A DNA stretch of 64,000 bases from Candidatus Peregrinibacteria bacterium (GCA_016932505.1 JAFGCT010000035.1:1-64000); one strand, 5' to 3'. Shown: positions 45,558 through 55,709, numbered from the stretch's first letter. A program made the numbers and translations. The notes: generated by a model from the sequence alone, not told the origin.

Positions 45558-45986
45558 TTATTCCGTTTTTTCCAGACTAGCTTGGACAAGATCTCTTATA
45601 TTGTGAATACCGACTTCTTCTGCGGTTTCATTTTTAGTAGCTGCTCTTTGTGCGATTCTTTGCGAAAGTGCTTCCAGTGTTTCAACTTTGCTTACCGGAG
45701 GTAATAGATGACTACCTCCTCCGTATCTGTAATTTAAAAATTCAGTTCTAATTAATTTTAATACTTCTTCCGATCCGCCTGATTTAAGCATGGCATCAGC
45801 ACAGAAATCTATGATTGTATCAAGCAGTTTAGGATGCAGTTCTTCGCGACGTTTTATGTCATTCATATCTGCGTTACGGCCAAACGTTATATATTTTGTT
45901 TTTGCATATATTTCCACCATTTCCTTAAATTCTTCGGTAAGTGCCTCTATATCGATTCCCGATGTTGATTCGTTGTTTTCGTTCAT
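45558..45986 (-). CDS. Hypothetical protein, 142 aa
   Basis: Acidic, mostly helical soluble protein (IDIEALTEEFKEMVEIYAKT, LHPKLLDTIIDFCADAMLK). No family motif recognised. Its ATG overlaps the stop of the upstream SLH/M23 gene (1 nt), so the two are translationally coupled and probably act together at the envelope. The region after its stop contains ACAGTTCAGACA, shared with the downstream flank of ligA. Confidence 0.6.
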   Translation of the reverse strand: MNENNESTSGIDIEALTEEFKEMVEIYAKTKYITFGRNADMNDIKRREELHPKLLDTIIDFCADAMLKSGGSEEVLKLIRTEFLNYRYGGGSHLLPPVSKVETLEALSQRIAQRAATKNETAEEVGIHNIRDLVQASLEKTE

Positions 45987-48274
45987 TATTTGGAATATGT
46001 TACTAAGTTATTATCCAAAACATACTTCATTCTGTAAATAGTTTCTGCTACTTCACCACGTGTCATCCCCATATCTGGTTTTAACAAATTGTTGACTACA
46101 GTAAGAAGATTTTTTCTGTTAGTCATATATGCATATGGAGCATACCATTCGTCTTTAGGTACATCCGCATAAGGATTTGCTGTAATAGTATCTGTTAACT
46201 CAATGCCATTCGTTTTAAATAGCATTTTTAAATATTCAGCTTTATTTACCATAGTATCTGGTCTAAAGGTTCCGTCGTCATAACCTTTTACTATTCCTTT
46301 GCTTACTGCTGTTCCTAACGTTGTAGAATACCATTCACTATTACTAGTGTCTGTAAATGTCAATTCTTGAGTAGGTCCTGTTCCTGCGTTAAACGCAAGC
46401 ATTAACATCTTTAACGCTTCAACTCTATTAACTGTATTATTTGGTTTAAATGTACCGTCTGAGTATCCATTTATTACTCCGTTATCACTTAAATATTTTA
46501 TTGCTTCGTAATTTGGATGCCCCTTGCTTACATCCGCAAATGCTTTAACTTCCTCCATATATATTGGAGTACTTTCTCCGACCAAACTTCCGTTTTGAGC
46601 CCTTAATACTATTCGGCTTTCATCTTGTGCCGTTACTCTGATAGTTGCAATTCCATTCTTAAAATCATTAACTGCTATTCTATTCGGAATAATATTGGCC
46701 TTGCCTTCTTTGGCAACGATTGTAATTGTACCTGCAAAATTAACTACAGGTGTAGGATTACCATTTGAATCAATAGCTAATATTTTCACTTCTTCAACTG
46801 AATTTTTCTGAAAGTACCCATCGTGGTCAATTCTTAAACTAGCAATACCTTCAACCTTATCAACAAAACTAATCTGATGACTGGATTTACCAATAAGAAT
46901 ATTTGAAATACCAGCACTTGAACTGTTTACTACAATTTTAATCGCATTATTGTTGAAGTCTGATTTTTTGAATACTTTTTTAAGTAATGTTCCGACTCCA
47001 TTTACTTCAACTCTGATTTCATCAGCATCACTCATTTTACTAAGCTGATTTTTTTCATCTATAGCGGTAATAGTAATTCCATTGTTTACCAAACTAACAG
47101 ATTCTCCAATTAAATTAAATTCAAACAGTGAAGTATCTATCTTTGAGTCCGGAATTGGATTACTTACAACAACTACAGGTGGTTCTGGAGGAGCTACAGG
47201 TTTTGTTTCTACGACAGGAGTGCTTTCGACTGGTTCCGAATTTTCTGTATCATTAACATCTTCCTGAGTTTGATTATTATCGTTGTTATTACTGACAATT
47301 GAATTATTGTCGACACCACCAGAATTACTACTGGCCAAACTATAAGAACCAAGATACTTGTATACATACTGCATTGGGTTAATGGTATATTTTCTTGCAT
47401 TATTCATTCCAAGGCTGGCATTTACCGCTTCAAAAAAGCTCAATCCTGCATTTTGTGATTCCGCCCATGTAAAAGGCCAATATGGATGCCATGGAGCTTC
47501 ATCATTATCAATTTGAAAATGTAGATGGGGGGTTGTTGATGTACCAGTATTACCACTTGTTCCAATAATATCTCCTTTTAAAACATTCTGACCTTCGCTT
47601 ACATCTAACCTATCCATGTGAACATAATTTGAGTAAATTGTTGTTGTTCCTCCATTTCCATCTGGTGCGCCGATATGTTTTATTACAATATGATGACCAA
47701 ATCCTGTTGAATCTAAAGATGCTTTAATTACTTTTCCATTAGCAATTGCGTGAATAGGAGTACCGACTGGCATCCTTATATCCACTGCTAAATGACTTCC
47801 ATGATTTTCCAAATGGTCATATTCATAGTTTCCTAAATAAACCACTGGATAGGTAATTTTTGTATTTCTGATTCCATCGTGTGATGCGTTTCCCCAAATA
47901 AGTTGAGTATCCGGAAATTGCATTTTTTCTAAATCATATCTTGGTAAATCAATCAATTTTGACTGATCTACCTCTGAATATTTTGTTGTTTTGTTATCTC
48001 CACCCCAATTTGTCCAATCGGGAACTTTACTAACAGGTAGCACAGATCCGTTAAATGGCTGAGGTGCATCTAGAACACTCGCCTTAAACCATTCTCCTGT
48101 TTGCTGTTGAAAATATACCGCAAACATCATCAGAATCGTAAAAAGTGCCATTCCACTATATCTGAAATATCTAATTGTTTGTGGACTGAAAAACAAACTT
48201 TTTATTGCGTTTTTAGCTCTGCCACCTTTTCGAATCTTTCTGATTTTGAATTTTGGTTTCTTTTCTTTTGGCAT
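45986..48274 (-). CDS. SLH-anchored M23 peptidoglycan hydrolase
   Basis: 762 aa. A basic N-terminus and one membrane helix (about 36-55) precede an M23/LytM domain (about 140-260) with zinc ligands in NHGSHLAVDIRMP and PHLHFQ. A Ser/Asn/Pro-rich linker follows (about 315-375, SEPVESTPVVETKPVAPPEP), then about 200 residues of Ig-like beta domains, and three SLH repeats (about 578-760; NGVINGYSDGTFKPNNTVNR, KGIVKGYDDGTFRPDTMVNK, a third weaker). It should cut peptide cross-links while bound to cell-wall polymer, supporting an S-layer-type envelope. Confidence 0.92.
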   Translation of the reverse strand: MPKEKKPKFKIRKIRKGGRAKNAIKSLFFSPQTIRYFRYSGMALFTILMMFAVYFQQQTGEWFKASVLDAPQPFNGSVLPVSKVPDWTNWGGDNKTTKYSEVDQSKLIDLPRYDLEKMQFPDTQLIWGNASHDGIRNTKITYPVVYLGNYEYDHLENHGSHLAVDIRMPVGTPIHAIANGKVIKASLDSTGFGHHIVIKHIGAPDGNGGTTTIYSNYVHMDRLDVSEGQNVLKGDIIGTSGNTGTSTTPHLHFQIDNDEAPWHPYWPFTWAESQNAGLSFFEAVNASLGMNNARKYTINPMQYVYKYLGSYSLASSNSGGVDNNSIVSNNNDNNQTQEDVNDTENSEPVESTPVVETKPVAPPEPPVVVVSNPIPDSKIDTSLFEFNLIGESVSLVNNGITITAIDEKNQLSKMSDADEIRVEVNGVGTLLKKVFKKSDFNNNAIKIVVNSSSAGISNILIGKSSHQISFVDKVEGIASLRIDHDGYFQKNSVEEVKILAIDSNGNPTPVVNFAGTITIVAKEGKANIIPNRIAVNDFKNGIATIRVTAQDESRIVLRAQNGSLVGESTPIYMEEVKAFADVSKGHPNYEAIKYLSDNGVINGYSDGTFKPNNTVNRVEALKMLMLAFNAGTGPTQELTFTDTSNSEWYSTTLGTAVSKGIVKGYDDGTFRPDTMVNKAEYLKMLFKTNGIELTDTITANPYADVPKDEWYAPYAYMTNRKNLLTVVNNLLKPDMGMTRGEVAETIYRMKYVLDNNLVTYSK

Positions 48275-48380
48275 TTTTGCTTTTTAGTTATCATATTATT
48301 ATAGCAAATTTTGGCTTAAAAATCAATAGCGGATAACTAGATATCGAAGTAACATTGTTTTAGTTTACTGTTGTTTCGTT

Positions 48381-48386
48381 TATAAT
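48381..48386 (+). promoter_or_regulatory. recF -10 box, probable leaderless start
   Basis: TATAAT ends 8 nt before the recF ATG at 48395, the same spacing as for uvrC and the htrA-like gene. No Shine-Dalgarno sequence. TTGTTT at 48355-48360 is a poorly spaced -35. Confidence 0.5.
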
Positions 48387-48394
48387 CTATATCG

Positions 48395-49486
48395 ATGAAA
48401 ATATCCCATATTAAAATCAAAGGCTTTCGTAACTTAAAACCACTTGAGTTAAAAATCGATAAAGATAAGGATGTTTTTGCTTTTATTGGTTCAAATGGGC
48501 ATGGAAAAACTAACTTACTTGAAGCTATCTATCTTTGTGCACTTTCAAAATCATTTAGAACAAGAACCAATTCCGATTTGGTTAACTTTGAAGTAGATTT
48601 TTGTAAGATTGAGTGTGCTGTCGATATGGAAGATCCAAAAATTCTTGAAATTATCGTAACTAAAGAGCCACCACAGAAAGTATTAAAAGTGAATGGTGTA
48701 AAGCGAAATGCTTCCGATTTTATTGGTGTATTAAAAGCTGTTTTTTTCTCACCAGACGACCTTTCTGAAATGGCTTTTGCGCCTAAATTACGTCGTAGAT
48801 ATCTGGATGTAATGCTTTCTCAGCTTGACCACGAGTATTTGAATATTCTTTTAAGGTATCAGGAAGTTGCTCGCCAAAGAAACGCTTTGCTAAAAAAAAT
48901 TCGAGAAAAACTAGCCAAAAAGGAAGAGCTGATATTTTGGGATGAACAGATTGCTGATTTTGGTCTTTCCATTACCCAAAAAAGAGCTGATTTGATAATC
49001 CAGCTTCAGGATTTAATAAATACTATGTATAAATCAATTTCACAGACTGAGGATGAACTAAAAATTATCTATCAATCCAATATTGGCGAATTTGATGATA
49101 AGCAATCTTTTTTACTTAAAATGACTCAGAATATTGATCGGGATATTGCAACAGGAACTACTCAGCTCGGTCCTCATCGTGATGATTTGCAGTTTTTAAT
49201 CAATGGTCATGATATGGTTTATTTTGCATCAAGAGGGGAGTGGAGGAGCCTTGTTCTTGCTCTTAAGTTTGCTGAGATACAATTAATCGAAAATAAGACC
49301 GGTGAAAAACCAATATTATTACTTGATGACGTATTCTCGGAGCTTGATGAAATTCGCCAAAAATACTTATTCGAAGCAATAAAAGGCACTCAGACATTTA
49401 TTACCACAACTCATAAGGAGTTTTTAGATGGCTTAGATGTTGAAAGGGTGGTTTATAAAGTTGGGCATGGAGAAGTGATTATTTGA
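48395..49486 (+). CDS. recF: DNA replication and repair protein RecF
   Basis: 363-aa SMC-like ATPase that loads recombinase at gaps. Walker A is GSNGHGKTNLLEAIYL near residue 33; the signature region (TTQLGPHRDDLQFLING) and Walker B (ILLLDDVFSELDEIRQ) are intact. It is isolated from dnaA, dnaN and gyrB, unlike the classical origin cluster. Confidence 0.96.
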   Translation: MKISHIKIKGFRNLKPLELKIDKDKDVFAFIGSNGHGKTNLLEAIYLCALSKSFRTRTNSDLVNFEVDFCKIECAVDMEDPKILEIIVTKEPPQKVLKVNGVKRNASDFIGVLKAVFFSPDDLSEMAFAPKLRRRYLDVMLSQLDHEYLNILLRYQEVARQRNALLKKIREKLAKKEELIFWDEQIADFGLSITQKRADLIIQLQDLINTMYKSISQTEDELKIIYQSNIGEFDDKQSFLLKMTQNIDRDIATGTTQLGPHRDDLQFLINGHDMVYFASRGEWRSLVLALKFAEIQLIENKTGEKPILLLDDVFSELDEIRQKYLFEAIKGTQTFITTTHKEFLDGLDVERVVYKVGHGEVII

Positions 49487-49495
49487 TTTATATCT

Positions 49496-49700
49496 ATGTT
49501 TGAGATAAAATTATATCTTAATATTTATTTAAGAATTATATTGAATCCTTTAAAACTTCTGCCCCATTGGCCTTTAAAGAAAGTCAGTTTATATCTATGT
49601 TAGATGATGGTTTTTTTTGAGAGATACTGAAGAATTAGTTGTTGGTCAGTTTATAATTCCTAAAGAAATTGCCGATAAAAAATCGTTAGCAATCAGTTAA
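49496..49700 (+). pseudogene. Possible frameshifted remnant of a small gene
   Basis: Protein-like sequence is spread over more than one frame: APLAFKESQFISMLDDGFF runs into stop TGA after a run of eight T (49611-49618). Adding one T continues it as LRDTEELVVGQFIIPKEIAD to TAA at 49700. An upstream ATG (49496) opens a third short frame. It may be a decayed gene or a slippage site; no family recognised. Confidence 0.3.
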
Positions 49701-49720
49701 AATTTAAACGAAATTTGCCA

Positions 49721-50062
49721 ATGCCCACTAATCCTAATGACCCATTTGGAGTAAAAGAAATAGTAGTCACTAGTGGTAATGATGGTTTGCAAAGACTTTC
49801 TCGTACGAAGGCTTCAAATTTCTTAAAACTGAAACGAGCCGTTTTACAAGACTCAAGGACACGTATTTTTCAACTTAGCAATGGTTCAATCCTACATATG
49901 TATGAGCGACCTGATGGTGGTATTTTTGTAGTTGAATGTCGTTCAAATAGTTCTAATGGCGACGCGTTACATTTTATTCTTCCTAATAAGGTTGAAGAAT
50001 CCAGAAGAACAGGAATTTTATCCTTACTAAACGGACATGGGGGATATACTGAGATAAAGTAA
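49721..50062 (+). CDS. Hypothetical protein, 113 aa
   Basis: I start at ATG 49721 (MPTNPNDPFG) rather than the TTG two codons earlier. The small soluble protein has alternating beta strands in the centre (TRIFQLSNGSILHMYERPDG, GGIFVVECRS), suggesting a compact beta domain. No family recognised. It is flanked by recF and rpsA on the same strand. Confidence 0.55.
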   Translation: MPTNPNDPFGVKEIVVTSGNDGLQRLSRTKASNFLKLKRAVLQDSRTRIFQLSNGSILHMYERPDGGIFVVECRSNSSNGDALHFILPNKVEESRRTGILSLLNGHGGYTEIK

Positions 50063-50183
50063 AAAAGATTTGACTTATATATAGGATAGAGTAAAATACA
50101 TCCGCAATGTTGATTTTTGCCTCCAGCAGAGGAAACAATCACTTTGTACTATTAAAATTAACTTATCTGCTAAATTTTTGCGT

Positions 50184-51458
50184 ATGTTTAAAATTATTGA
50201 CGACAATTTAACAATGGATGACCTACTGGGTGCATCTAAAGAACTTACTAAGCCAGAGCTTGGAAGTGTTATAACCGGTACAGTTGTTAGCGTTGCTAAA
50301 AATAAACTGGTTGTGGATTTGAATGGTGTAGCTGTTGGTATCGCTTCAGGACGTGAGACTCATGATAGTTCAGGTACAATCAATGACCTTAAAGAAGGTG
50401 ATGAAGTAAAAACTGTTGTAATTGAAGAAGAAAATGATGACGGTATGGTTGTTCTTTCACTCAAAAAAGCTTCTCAGGCAACTACTTGGGATAAATTTGA
50501 AAAGGGTTATAAAGAAGGTACTATAATTGAAATTACTGTAAGTGAGGCTAATAAAGGTGGTTTACTTATCGATATTGATGGTATTAAAGGATTTATACCA
50601 GTATCTCAACTTGCTCCAGTCCATTACCCTCGTGTTGAAGACGCAAATGCAGGTCAAATTCTTACTCGTCTTAATAAATTGATTGGAATAAAGATGAACG
50701 TTAAGATTATTAATCTAGATAGAGCAAGTGGTAAGATGATTTTGTCCGAAAAAGCTGCAATGGAAACAGATGCTAAGAAATCACTAGGTGAACTTAAAGT
50801 AGGTTCTAGAGTTAAAGGTAGAGTTAGTGGAGTAGTTAAGTTTGGTATATTCGTTACTTTCGATGGTCTTGAAGGTCTTGTTCATATTTCTGAAATCGCA
50901 TGGGGACACGTTAGTAATCCACATCAATATGCTAAAACAGGCGATACTGTTGAGGTTGAAATAATTGGAATTGAAGGTGAAAAACTATCACTAAGTATGA
51001 AAAGATTAATTCCTGATCCATGGTCAGAAATTGAAGCTAAATATCCAATCGGCACTAAAGTAAAAGGTGTAATTAACCGCTTTTCTCCATTCGGTGCTTT
51101 TGTACAACTTGAAGATGATATCAATGGACTTATCCACCTTTCTGAAATTTCTAATCAGAAAGTTGATGATCCTGCTGATTTCCTTAAAACTGGTGAAGAA
51201 GTTGAAGCTCAGGTTATTAATATTGATAGAGATGAACACAGAATTGGACTTAGTTTAAAAGCACTTTCACCTAATAAAAAAGCAACTGCAAAAGCAAAAG
51301 ATGTTGATGCTGAAGAAAAACCTAAGAAAAAGGAGTCAAAAAAAGAGGAAAAGGAGGAAGTAGCTGAAGAAGTAGTTGAAGATAAGGCTGAAAAAGAAGA
51401 AAAAGAAGAGAAGCCTAAGAAGAAAGCTGCTGCTAAAAAGACTGCCAAAAAGAAATAG
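50184..51458 (+). CDS. rpsA: Ribosomal protein S1 (four S1 domains)
   Basis: 424 aa from ATG 50184; the TTG at 50178 is in frame but unlikely. Four S1 RNA-binding domains begin near residues 27 (ELGSVITGTVVSV), 110 (GYKEGTIIEITVS), 196 (KVGSRVKGRVSGVVKFGIFV) and 281 (PIGTKVKGVINRFSPFGAFV). The last 55 residues are Lys/Glu/Ala-rich. It recruits mRNA to the 30S subunit in other bacteria; here it may matter for mRNAs lacking Shine-Dalgarno sequences. Confidence 0.93.
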   Translation: MFKIIDDNLTMDDLLGASKELTKPELGSVITGTVVSVAKNKLVVDLNGVAVGIASGRETHDSSGTINDLKEGDEVKTVVIEEENDDGMVVLSLKKASQATTWDKFEKGYKEGTIIEITVSEANKGGLLIDIDGIKGFIPVSQLAPVHYPRVEDANAGQILTRLNKLIGIKMNVKIINLDRASGKMILSEKAAMETDAKKSLGELKVGSRVKGRVSGVVKFGIFVTFDGLEGLVHISEIAWGHVSNPHQYAKTGDTVEVEIIGIEGEKLSLSMKRLIPDPWSEIEAKYPIGTKVKGVINRFSPFGAFVQLEDDINGLIHLSEISNQKVDDPADFLKTGEEVEAQVINIDRDEHRIGLSLKALSPNKKATAKAKDVDAEEKPKKKESKKEEKEEVAEEVVEDKAEKEEKEEKPKKKAAAKKTAKKK

Positions 51459-51480
51459 GTTCTATTACAAGATTACAAAC

Positions 51481-51497
51481 GCCCCGCTTAGCGGGGC
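51481..51497 (+). terminator. Hairpin after rpsA
   Basis: GCCCCGC-TTA-GCGGGGC forms a strong 7-bp GC stem 23 bp after the rpsA stop. The following sequence is TATTATATATT rather than a pure T tract. Confidence 0.6.
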
Positions 51498-51574
51498 TAT
51501 TATATATTACAAGATTATCATTTATGGTTTATAATAATCTTGTAATTTTGTAATAATTAATTTTGTAATAAATT

Positions 51575-54457
51575 GTGAGTGAACTAAACAAACAACAACA
51601 AGACGCAGTAGAACATAAGGATGGCCCCATACTGGTTATTGCTGGCGCAGGAACCGGTAAAACCCGCGTTATAACCGAGCGTATTGCTCATATATTAAAA
51701 GAAAAATGGTGCGATAATACCCAAATATTAGCTTTAACATTTACGGATAAAGCTGCAGGCGAGATGGAAGAAAGGCTCGATACGCTTATGCCGATAGGAT
51801 ACGAAACAATTCAAATTAGCACTTTCCATTCATTCTGTGAAAAGTTGCTCAGACAATACGGAATTGATATTGGAATAAGTCCTAGTTTTCAAATTCTTGA
51901 GGGCGTAAGACAATGGCAATACTTAAAGGAAAAGCTATATGATTTTGATTTAAAGTATTATCGACCTCTAGGCAATCCAAATAAGTTTATCTCTGCTTTA
52001 ATAAGTCATTTTAGTAAGGTTAAAGAGGAATTAAATTCACCTGAAGACTATATCCGTTATGCGGAAAATTCGAAGAACGAAGCTCAAGACTCGAAATCTG
52101 AAGACGAATTAATCGAATCAGAAAGACTAATTGAGCTTGCAAATGCTTATAAAAAGTATCAGGAGCTACTTGCTAAGGATAATTATCTGGATTTCTCCGA
52201 TTTGCAATATCAGTTGATTACTCTTCTTAAAAAACGGCCAAACATTCTCCATCATCTTCAAAGTAAATTCAAATATATATTGGTCGATGAGTATCAAGAT
52301 ACAAATATCGCTCAAAATACCATTGTTGATTTACTAGCAGGTGAACAGAAGAACATAATGGTTGTAGGAGACGACGACCAATCTATTTACAAATTTAGAG
52401 GCGCTGCAATTTCTAACATCCTCCAATTCGAAGAAAAATACCCTGATTTAAAAAAGGTTGTCTTAACAAATAACTACCGCTCCAATCAGCGCATTTTAGA
52501 TTTTTCTTATACCTCTATTCAAAAGAACAATCCGGATAGGCTAGAGGTAAAATCCAATGTAAATAAAAAGCTTACTGCGCTTCGTCCAGGCGAAGATGAT
52601 TCTATTTGTTTGGTACACTCTTCAACAATTGATCAGGAGGTTGAATACGTTATTGAAACTATTAAGAAATCAGATGTAAATCTTTCTGAAATTGCAATTC
52701 TTGTGCGAGCAAATAATCATGCTAAACCTTTTATTGATGCTCTAAAAAAGGAAAATATTCCTTATCAGTTTCTATCCGAAAGAGGGCTATATAATAAGAA
52801 TGAAGTGAAAGATTTGATTTCAGTTTTGCGATGTATTGCCAATCAAACTGATGATATCAGTTTCTTCCGTGTTTTAAGAATGCCGATTTTTAACATTTCA
52901 ATGGAAACGATTCTTGGGTTGATCGCTCAGACAAAAAAAGACCATAATTCACTTTGGTCACATATTAAAAAGTCTCCAGAATGCAAGGTTTTAGCTAAGC
53001 TTCTTTCGGAAATAATCGAATACTCCAAAAACCATTCTGTTGGTGAGGTTTTGTATAAATTCACCAACGATATAAGTCTTTATGAAAGTCTTCTTAGCCA
53101 TGGAACAATCGAAGCTGAAGAACAAATTACTAATATTGCCACCTATTTTAATAAAATTCGTGAGTTTGAAAGGGGCGCAGATGACCCTAATACTAGGGCA
53201 TATATTGATTATTTAGATATGGCAGAGGAAGCAGGGGATAATCCTTCAGCAAAGTTTGATATAGAAGGCAAGGAAGGTGTTCAGATATCAACTGTACATG
53301 GCGCAAAAGGTCTTGAATTCCATACCGTCTTTCTACCCAGTTTAGTAAGCGGAAGGTTCCCATCAACTAATCGTTCGGATTTAATCCCTGTACCAAATGA
53401 ACTTGTTTCCGAGATACTAAATGAAAAAGATAGTAATTTAGAGGAAGAAAGAAGATTATTTTATGTTGCTGTAACACGTGCAAAGGAAAAACTTCATTTG
53501 CTACATAGCAATTTTTATACGTCATCAAATGCTAAGAATCCACGTTCAAAGAAACGTTCGGTATTTATTGATGAAATTATCGATGAGGTAGATGTTGTAA
53601 ATATTGAGAAAACAGTTGAGGGTGTAGAGCGTTTTATTAAGCCTAAGCCAACTACTGAAAGCGCGGATTATCATCCGCGCCTACAAGAGGCTAATAAACG
53701 CGAAATTCTTCGATTTTCTCACTCTGCTCTGGATACCTTTGAAACTTGTCCTCGTAAATACGAATATGGAAATATTCTTAATATTCCGCAAGAAATGAAT
53801 GGGGCAGCGAGTTTTGGTTCGTCACTTCATAATACCCTAAATGAATTCTATAAACTTGTAACTCAATCTAAGCAAGCTAGCCTTTTTGAAAGCTATGAAG
53901 AGGATTTATCACTCAAGAAACTCCTTGAGATTTACGAAGATAAATGGATTCCATACGGATTTGATTCTAAGGAACATCACGACACATTAAAAAAGAGGGG
54001 GAAAGAGATACTAGAGGGGTTCTACGAACATTTTAAGGATGAGGTTTCTAATATCGAATTTTTGGAAAAAGGATTTAAGTTAAAAGCTGGTAAATACACG
54101 ATTACCGGTCGTATTGATAGAGCCGACAAATTGCCAGACGGAACACTTGAGGTTATCGATTATAAATCCGGAAAAGCAAAATCCCAGAAAGACGTTGATA
54201 AAGACCAACAGCTAATGATTTATGCAATGGCTGTTAAAGAATGTTTTAATCAAACTGCTAGCAAGTTGACCTTATACTTTTTGGATGAGGATATTAAAGT
54301 TAGCACAGAGCCAGATGAGGAAAAACTCGAAAAATTTAAAGATAAAATCATTGAAATTGCTGACAAGGTAAACGAATCCGACTTTGCTCCAACGCCATCA
54401 AAATACATCTGCCAATTCTGTGCTTATAGGAAGATTTGTGATAAGGCGGAGCTGTAA
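51575..54457 (+). CDS. UvrD/PcrA-type helicase fused to RecB-family nuclease
   Basis: 960 aa starting from GTG. Superfamily 1 helicase motifs are complete: Q motif (LNKQQQDAV), Walker A AGAGTGKTR, DEYQDTN, GDDDQSIYKFRGA, VTLTNNYRS-like and VAVTRAKEKL. From about residue 713 a PD-(D/E)xK domain follows: HSALDTFETCPRKYEYG, GRIDRADKL and VIDYKSGKA (about 844-870). Four cysteines (one in ETCPRKY, three in CQFCAYRKIC near 946-955) form the Fe-S cluster site known from AddB and Cas4. Likely a helicase-nuclease for break processing, AdnA-like. rmuC follows. Confidence 0.93.
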   Translation: MSELNKQQQDAVEHKDGPILVIAGAGTGKTRVITERIAHILKEKWCDNTQILALTFTDKAAGEMEERLDTLMPIGYETIQISTFHSFCEKLLRQYGIDIGISPSFQILEGVRQWQYLKEKLYDFDLKYYRPLGNPNKFISALISHFSKVKEELNSPEDYIRYAENSKNEAQDSKSEDELIESERLIELANAYKKYQELLAKDNYLDFSDLQYQLITLLKKRPNILHHLQSKFKYILVDEYQDTNIAQNTIVDLLAGEQKNIMVVGDDDQSIYKFRGAAISNILQFEEKYPDLKKVVLTNNYRSNQRILDFSYTSIQKNNPDRLEVKSNVNKKLTALRPGEDDSICLVHSSTIDQEVEYVIETIKKSDVNLSEIAILVRANNHAKPFIDALKKENIPYQFLSERGLYNKNEVKDLISVLRCIANQTDDISFFRVLRMPIFNISMETILGLIAQTKKDHNSLWSHIKKSPECKVLAKLLSEIIEYSKNHSVGEVLYKFTNDISLYESLLSHGTIEAEEQITNIATYFNKIREFERGADDPNTRAYIDYLDMAEEAGDNPSAKFDIEGKEGVQISTVHGAKGLEFHTVFLPSLVSGRFPSTNRSDLIPVPNELVSEILNEKDSNLEEERRLFYVAVTRAKEKLHLLHSNFYTSSNAKNPRSKKRSVFIDEIIDEVDVVNIEKTVEGVERFIKPKPTTESADYHPRLQEANKREILRFSHSALDTFETCPRKYEYGNILNIPQEMNGAASFGSSLHNTLNEFYKLVTQSKQASLFESYEEDLSLKKLLEIYEDKWIPYGFDSKEHHDTLKKRGKEILEGFYEHFKDEVSNIEFLEKGFKLKAGKYTITGRIDRADKLPDGTLEVIDYKSGKAKSQKDVDKDQQLMIYAMAVKECFNQTASKLTLYFLDEDIKVSTEPDEEKLEKFKDKIIEIADKVNESDFAPTPSKYICQFCAYRKICDKAEL

Positions 54458-54517
54458 TTTGTGATTTGCGATTTTTGATTTGTGATTTATACTATTAATC
54501 TAGTAATAAATATAAAT

Positions 54518-55678
54518 ATGGACATTCTTTCAATTTTTATCCTAATCGGCATCGGTGCAGTATTATTTGTTGGCTACAAGATACTTGATACTATGAAATC
54601 GGCTCCTAAGGAGGATCAGTCAATGAAAATGCTTCAGGAGCAGTTATTTGAGCTTCAGAGGTCACTCAAGACACAAGACAAGACTATAAATGAACAGATG
54701 AGTAAATCTCAACAAATCCTTTCTGAATCACTTCAGAAGCAATTTGCATCGAGTCAGAAGATCATTAAAGAAGTAGCTGATAATAGTAGAGAGGTTACTG
54801 AAAAGCTTACAAAACTCGATGAAACTAATAAACAAGTAGTTGGTTTTGCAGAACAGATGAAGTCACTTGAAAATATTCTTAAAAATCCAAAACAACGTGG
54901 TATTTTGGGTGAATTTTTCCTTGAAAACTTGCTTTCACAGCAATTACCTCCGGATCATTTTAAAATGCAGTACCCATTTAAAAATGGAGAGATTGTTGAT
55001 GCGGTTATTTTTGTTCGAGATAATATCATCCCAATCGATGCAAAATTCAGTTTAGAGAACTATAATGCGATGATGGAAACAAAAGATGACACTGAAAAAG
55101 CTCGAATTGAGAAGGAATTCAAATCTGATTTGAAAAAGAGGATTGATGAAACTAGTAAATATGTAAGACCGGCAGAGGGAACTACTGAATTCGCTTTTAT
55201 GTTTATACCTGCGGATGGTGTGTTTTATAATCTTTTAAATCAGAAAATTGGAACTTTAGATGTTAATTCCCATGATTTAATCGAGTATGCATTTAAAAAG
55301 CATGTAATTATGGTTTCTCCTATGACATTTTATGCTTATCTGCAAACAGTTATGCAGGCGCTAAAGGCTTTAACTATTGAAAAACAAGCTGTTGAAATAC
55401 AGAAAAGAGTAGGGGATTTAGGTAGGCACCTTAATGCTTATCAAGACCATATGAATAAAGTTGGTAATCACCTTTCTACAACTGTTAATGCTTATAATAA
55501 TGCTGGTAAAGAATACGGAAAAATCGACAAAGATGTAATTCGTGTAACTGATGGTAAATCTCAAATAGATGCTGATATTCCTGTTATTGAAAAACCAAAA
55601 AGTTTTGATGAAATGAATTCAAGCATTAATGTAAAACTTAATCCTGCCGATGTTAAAGTGGAGGTTGAGTCGGATTAA
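54518..55678 (+). CDS. rmuC: DNA recombination protein RmuC
   Basis: 386 aa from ATG 54518 (MDILSIFILIGIGAV); an in-frame GTG at 54482 lies in a GATTTGTGATTT repeat and is unlikely. A membrane helix (1-25), a long coiled coil (about 35-125) and the RmuC nuclease-like domain (LENLLSQQLPPDHF, DAVIFVRDNIIPIDAKFSLENY, FMFIPADGVFYNLL, VIMVSPMTFYAYL) follow. RmuC limits DNA rearrangement at inverted repeats. Its place behind the helicase-nuclease fits a DNA-end-processing pair. Confidence 0.93.
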   Translation: MDILSIFILIGIGAVLFVGYKILDTMKSAPKEDQSMKMLQEQLFELQRSLKTQDKTINEQMSKSQQILSESLQKQFASSQKIIKEVADNSREVTEKLTKLDETNKQVVGFAEQMKSLENILKNPKQRGILGEFFLENLLSQQLPPDHFKMQYPFKNGEIVDAVIFVRDNIIPIDAKFSLENYNAMMETKDDTEKARIEKEFKSDLKKRIDETSKYVRPAEGTTEFAFMFIPADGVFYNLLNQKIGTLDVNSHDLIEYAFKKHVIMVSPMTFYAYLQTVMQALKALTIEKQAVEIQKRVGDLGRHLNAYQDHMNKVGNHLSTTVNAYNNAGKEYGKIDKDVIRVTDGKSQIDADIPVIEKPKSFDEMNSSINVKLNPADVKVEVESD

Positions 55679-55709
55679 TTCTATTGAAGATTAATTTTTC
55701 AATATACCA

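Noticed and set aside
54482-54517. GTG start for rmuC at 54482
   Set aside because: The codons lie in a GATTTGTGATTT spacer repeat; ATG 54518 gives the typical membrane-anchor start.
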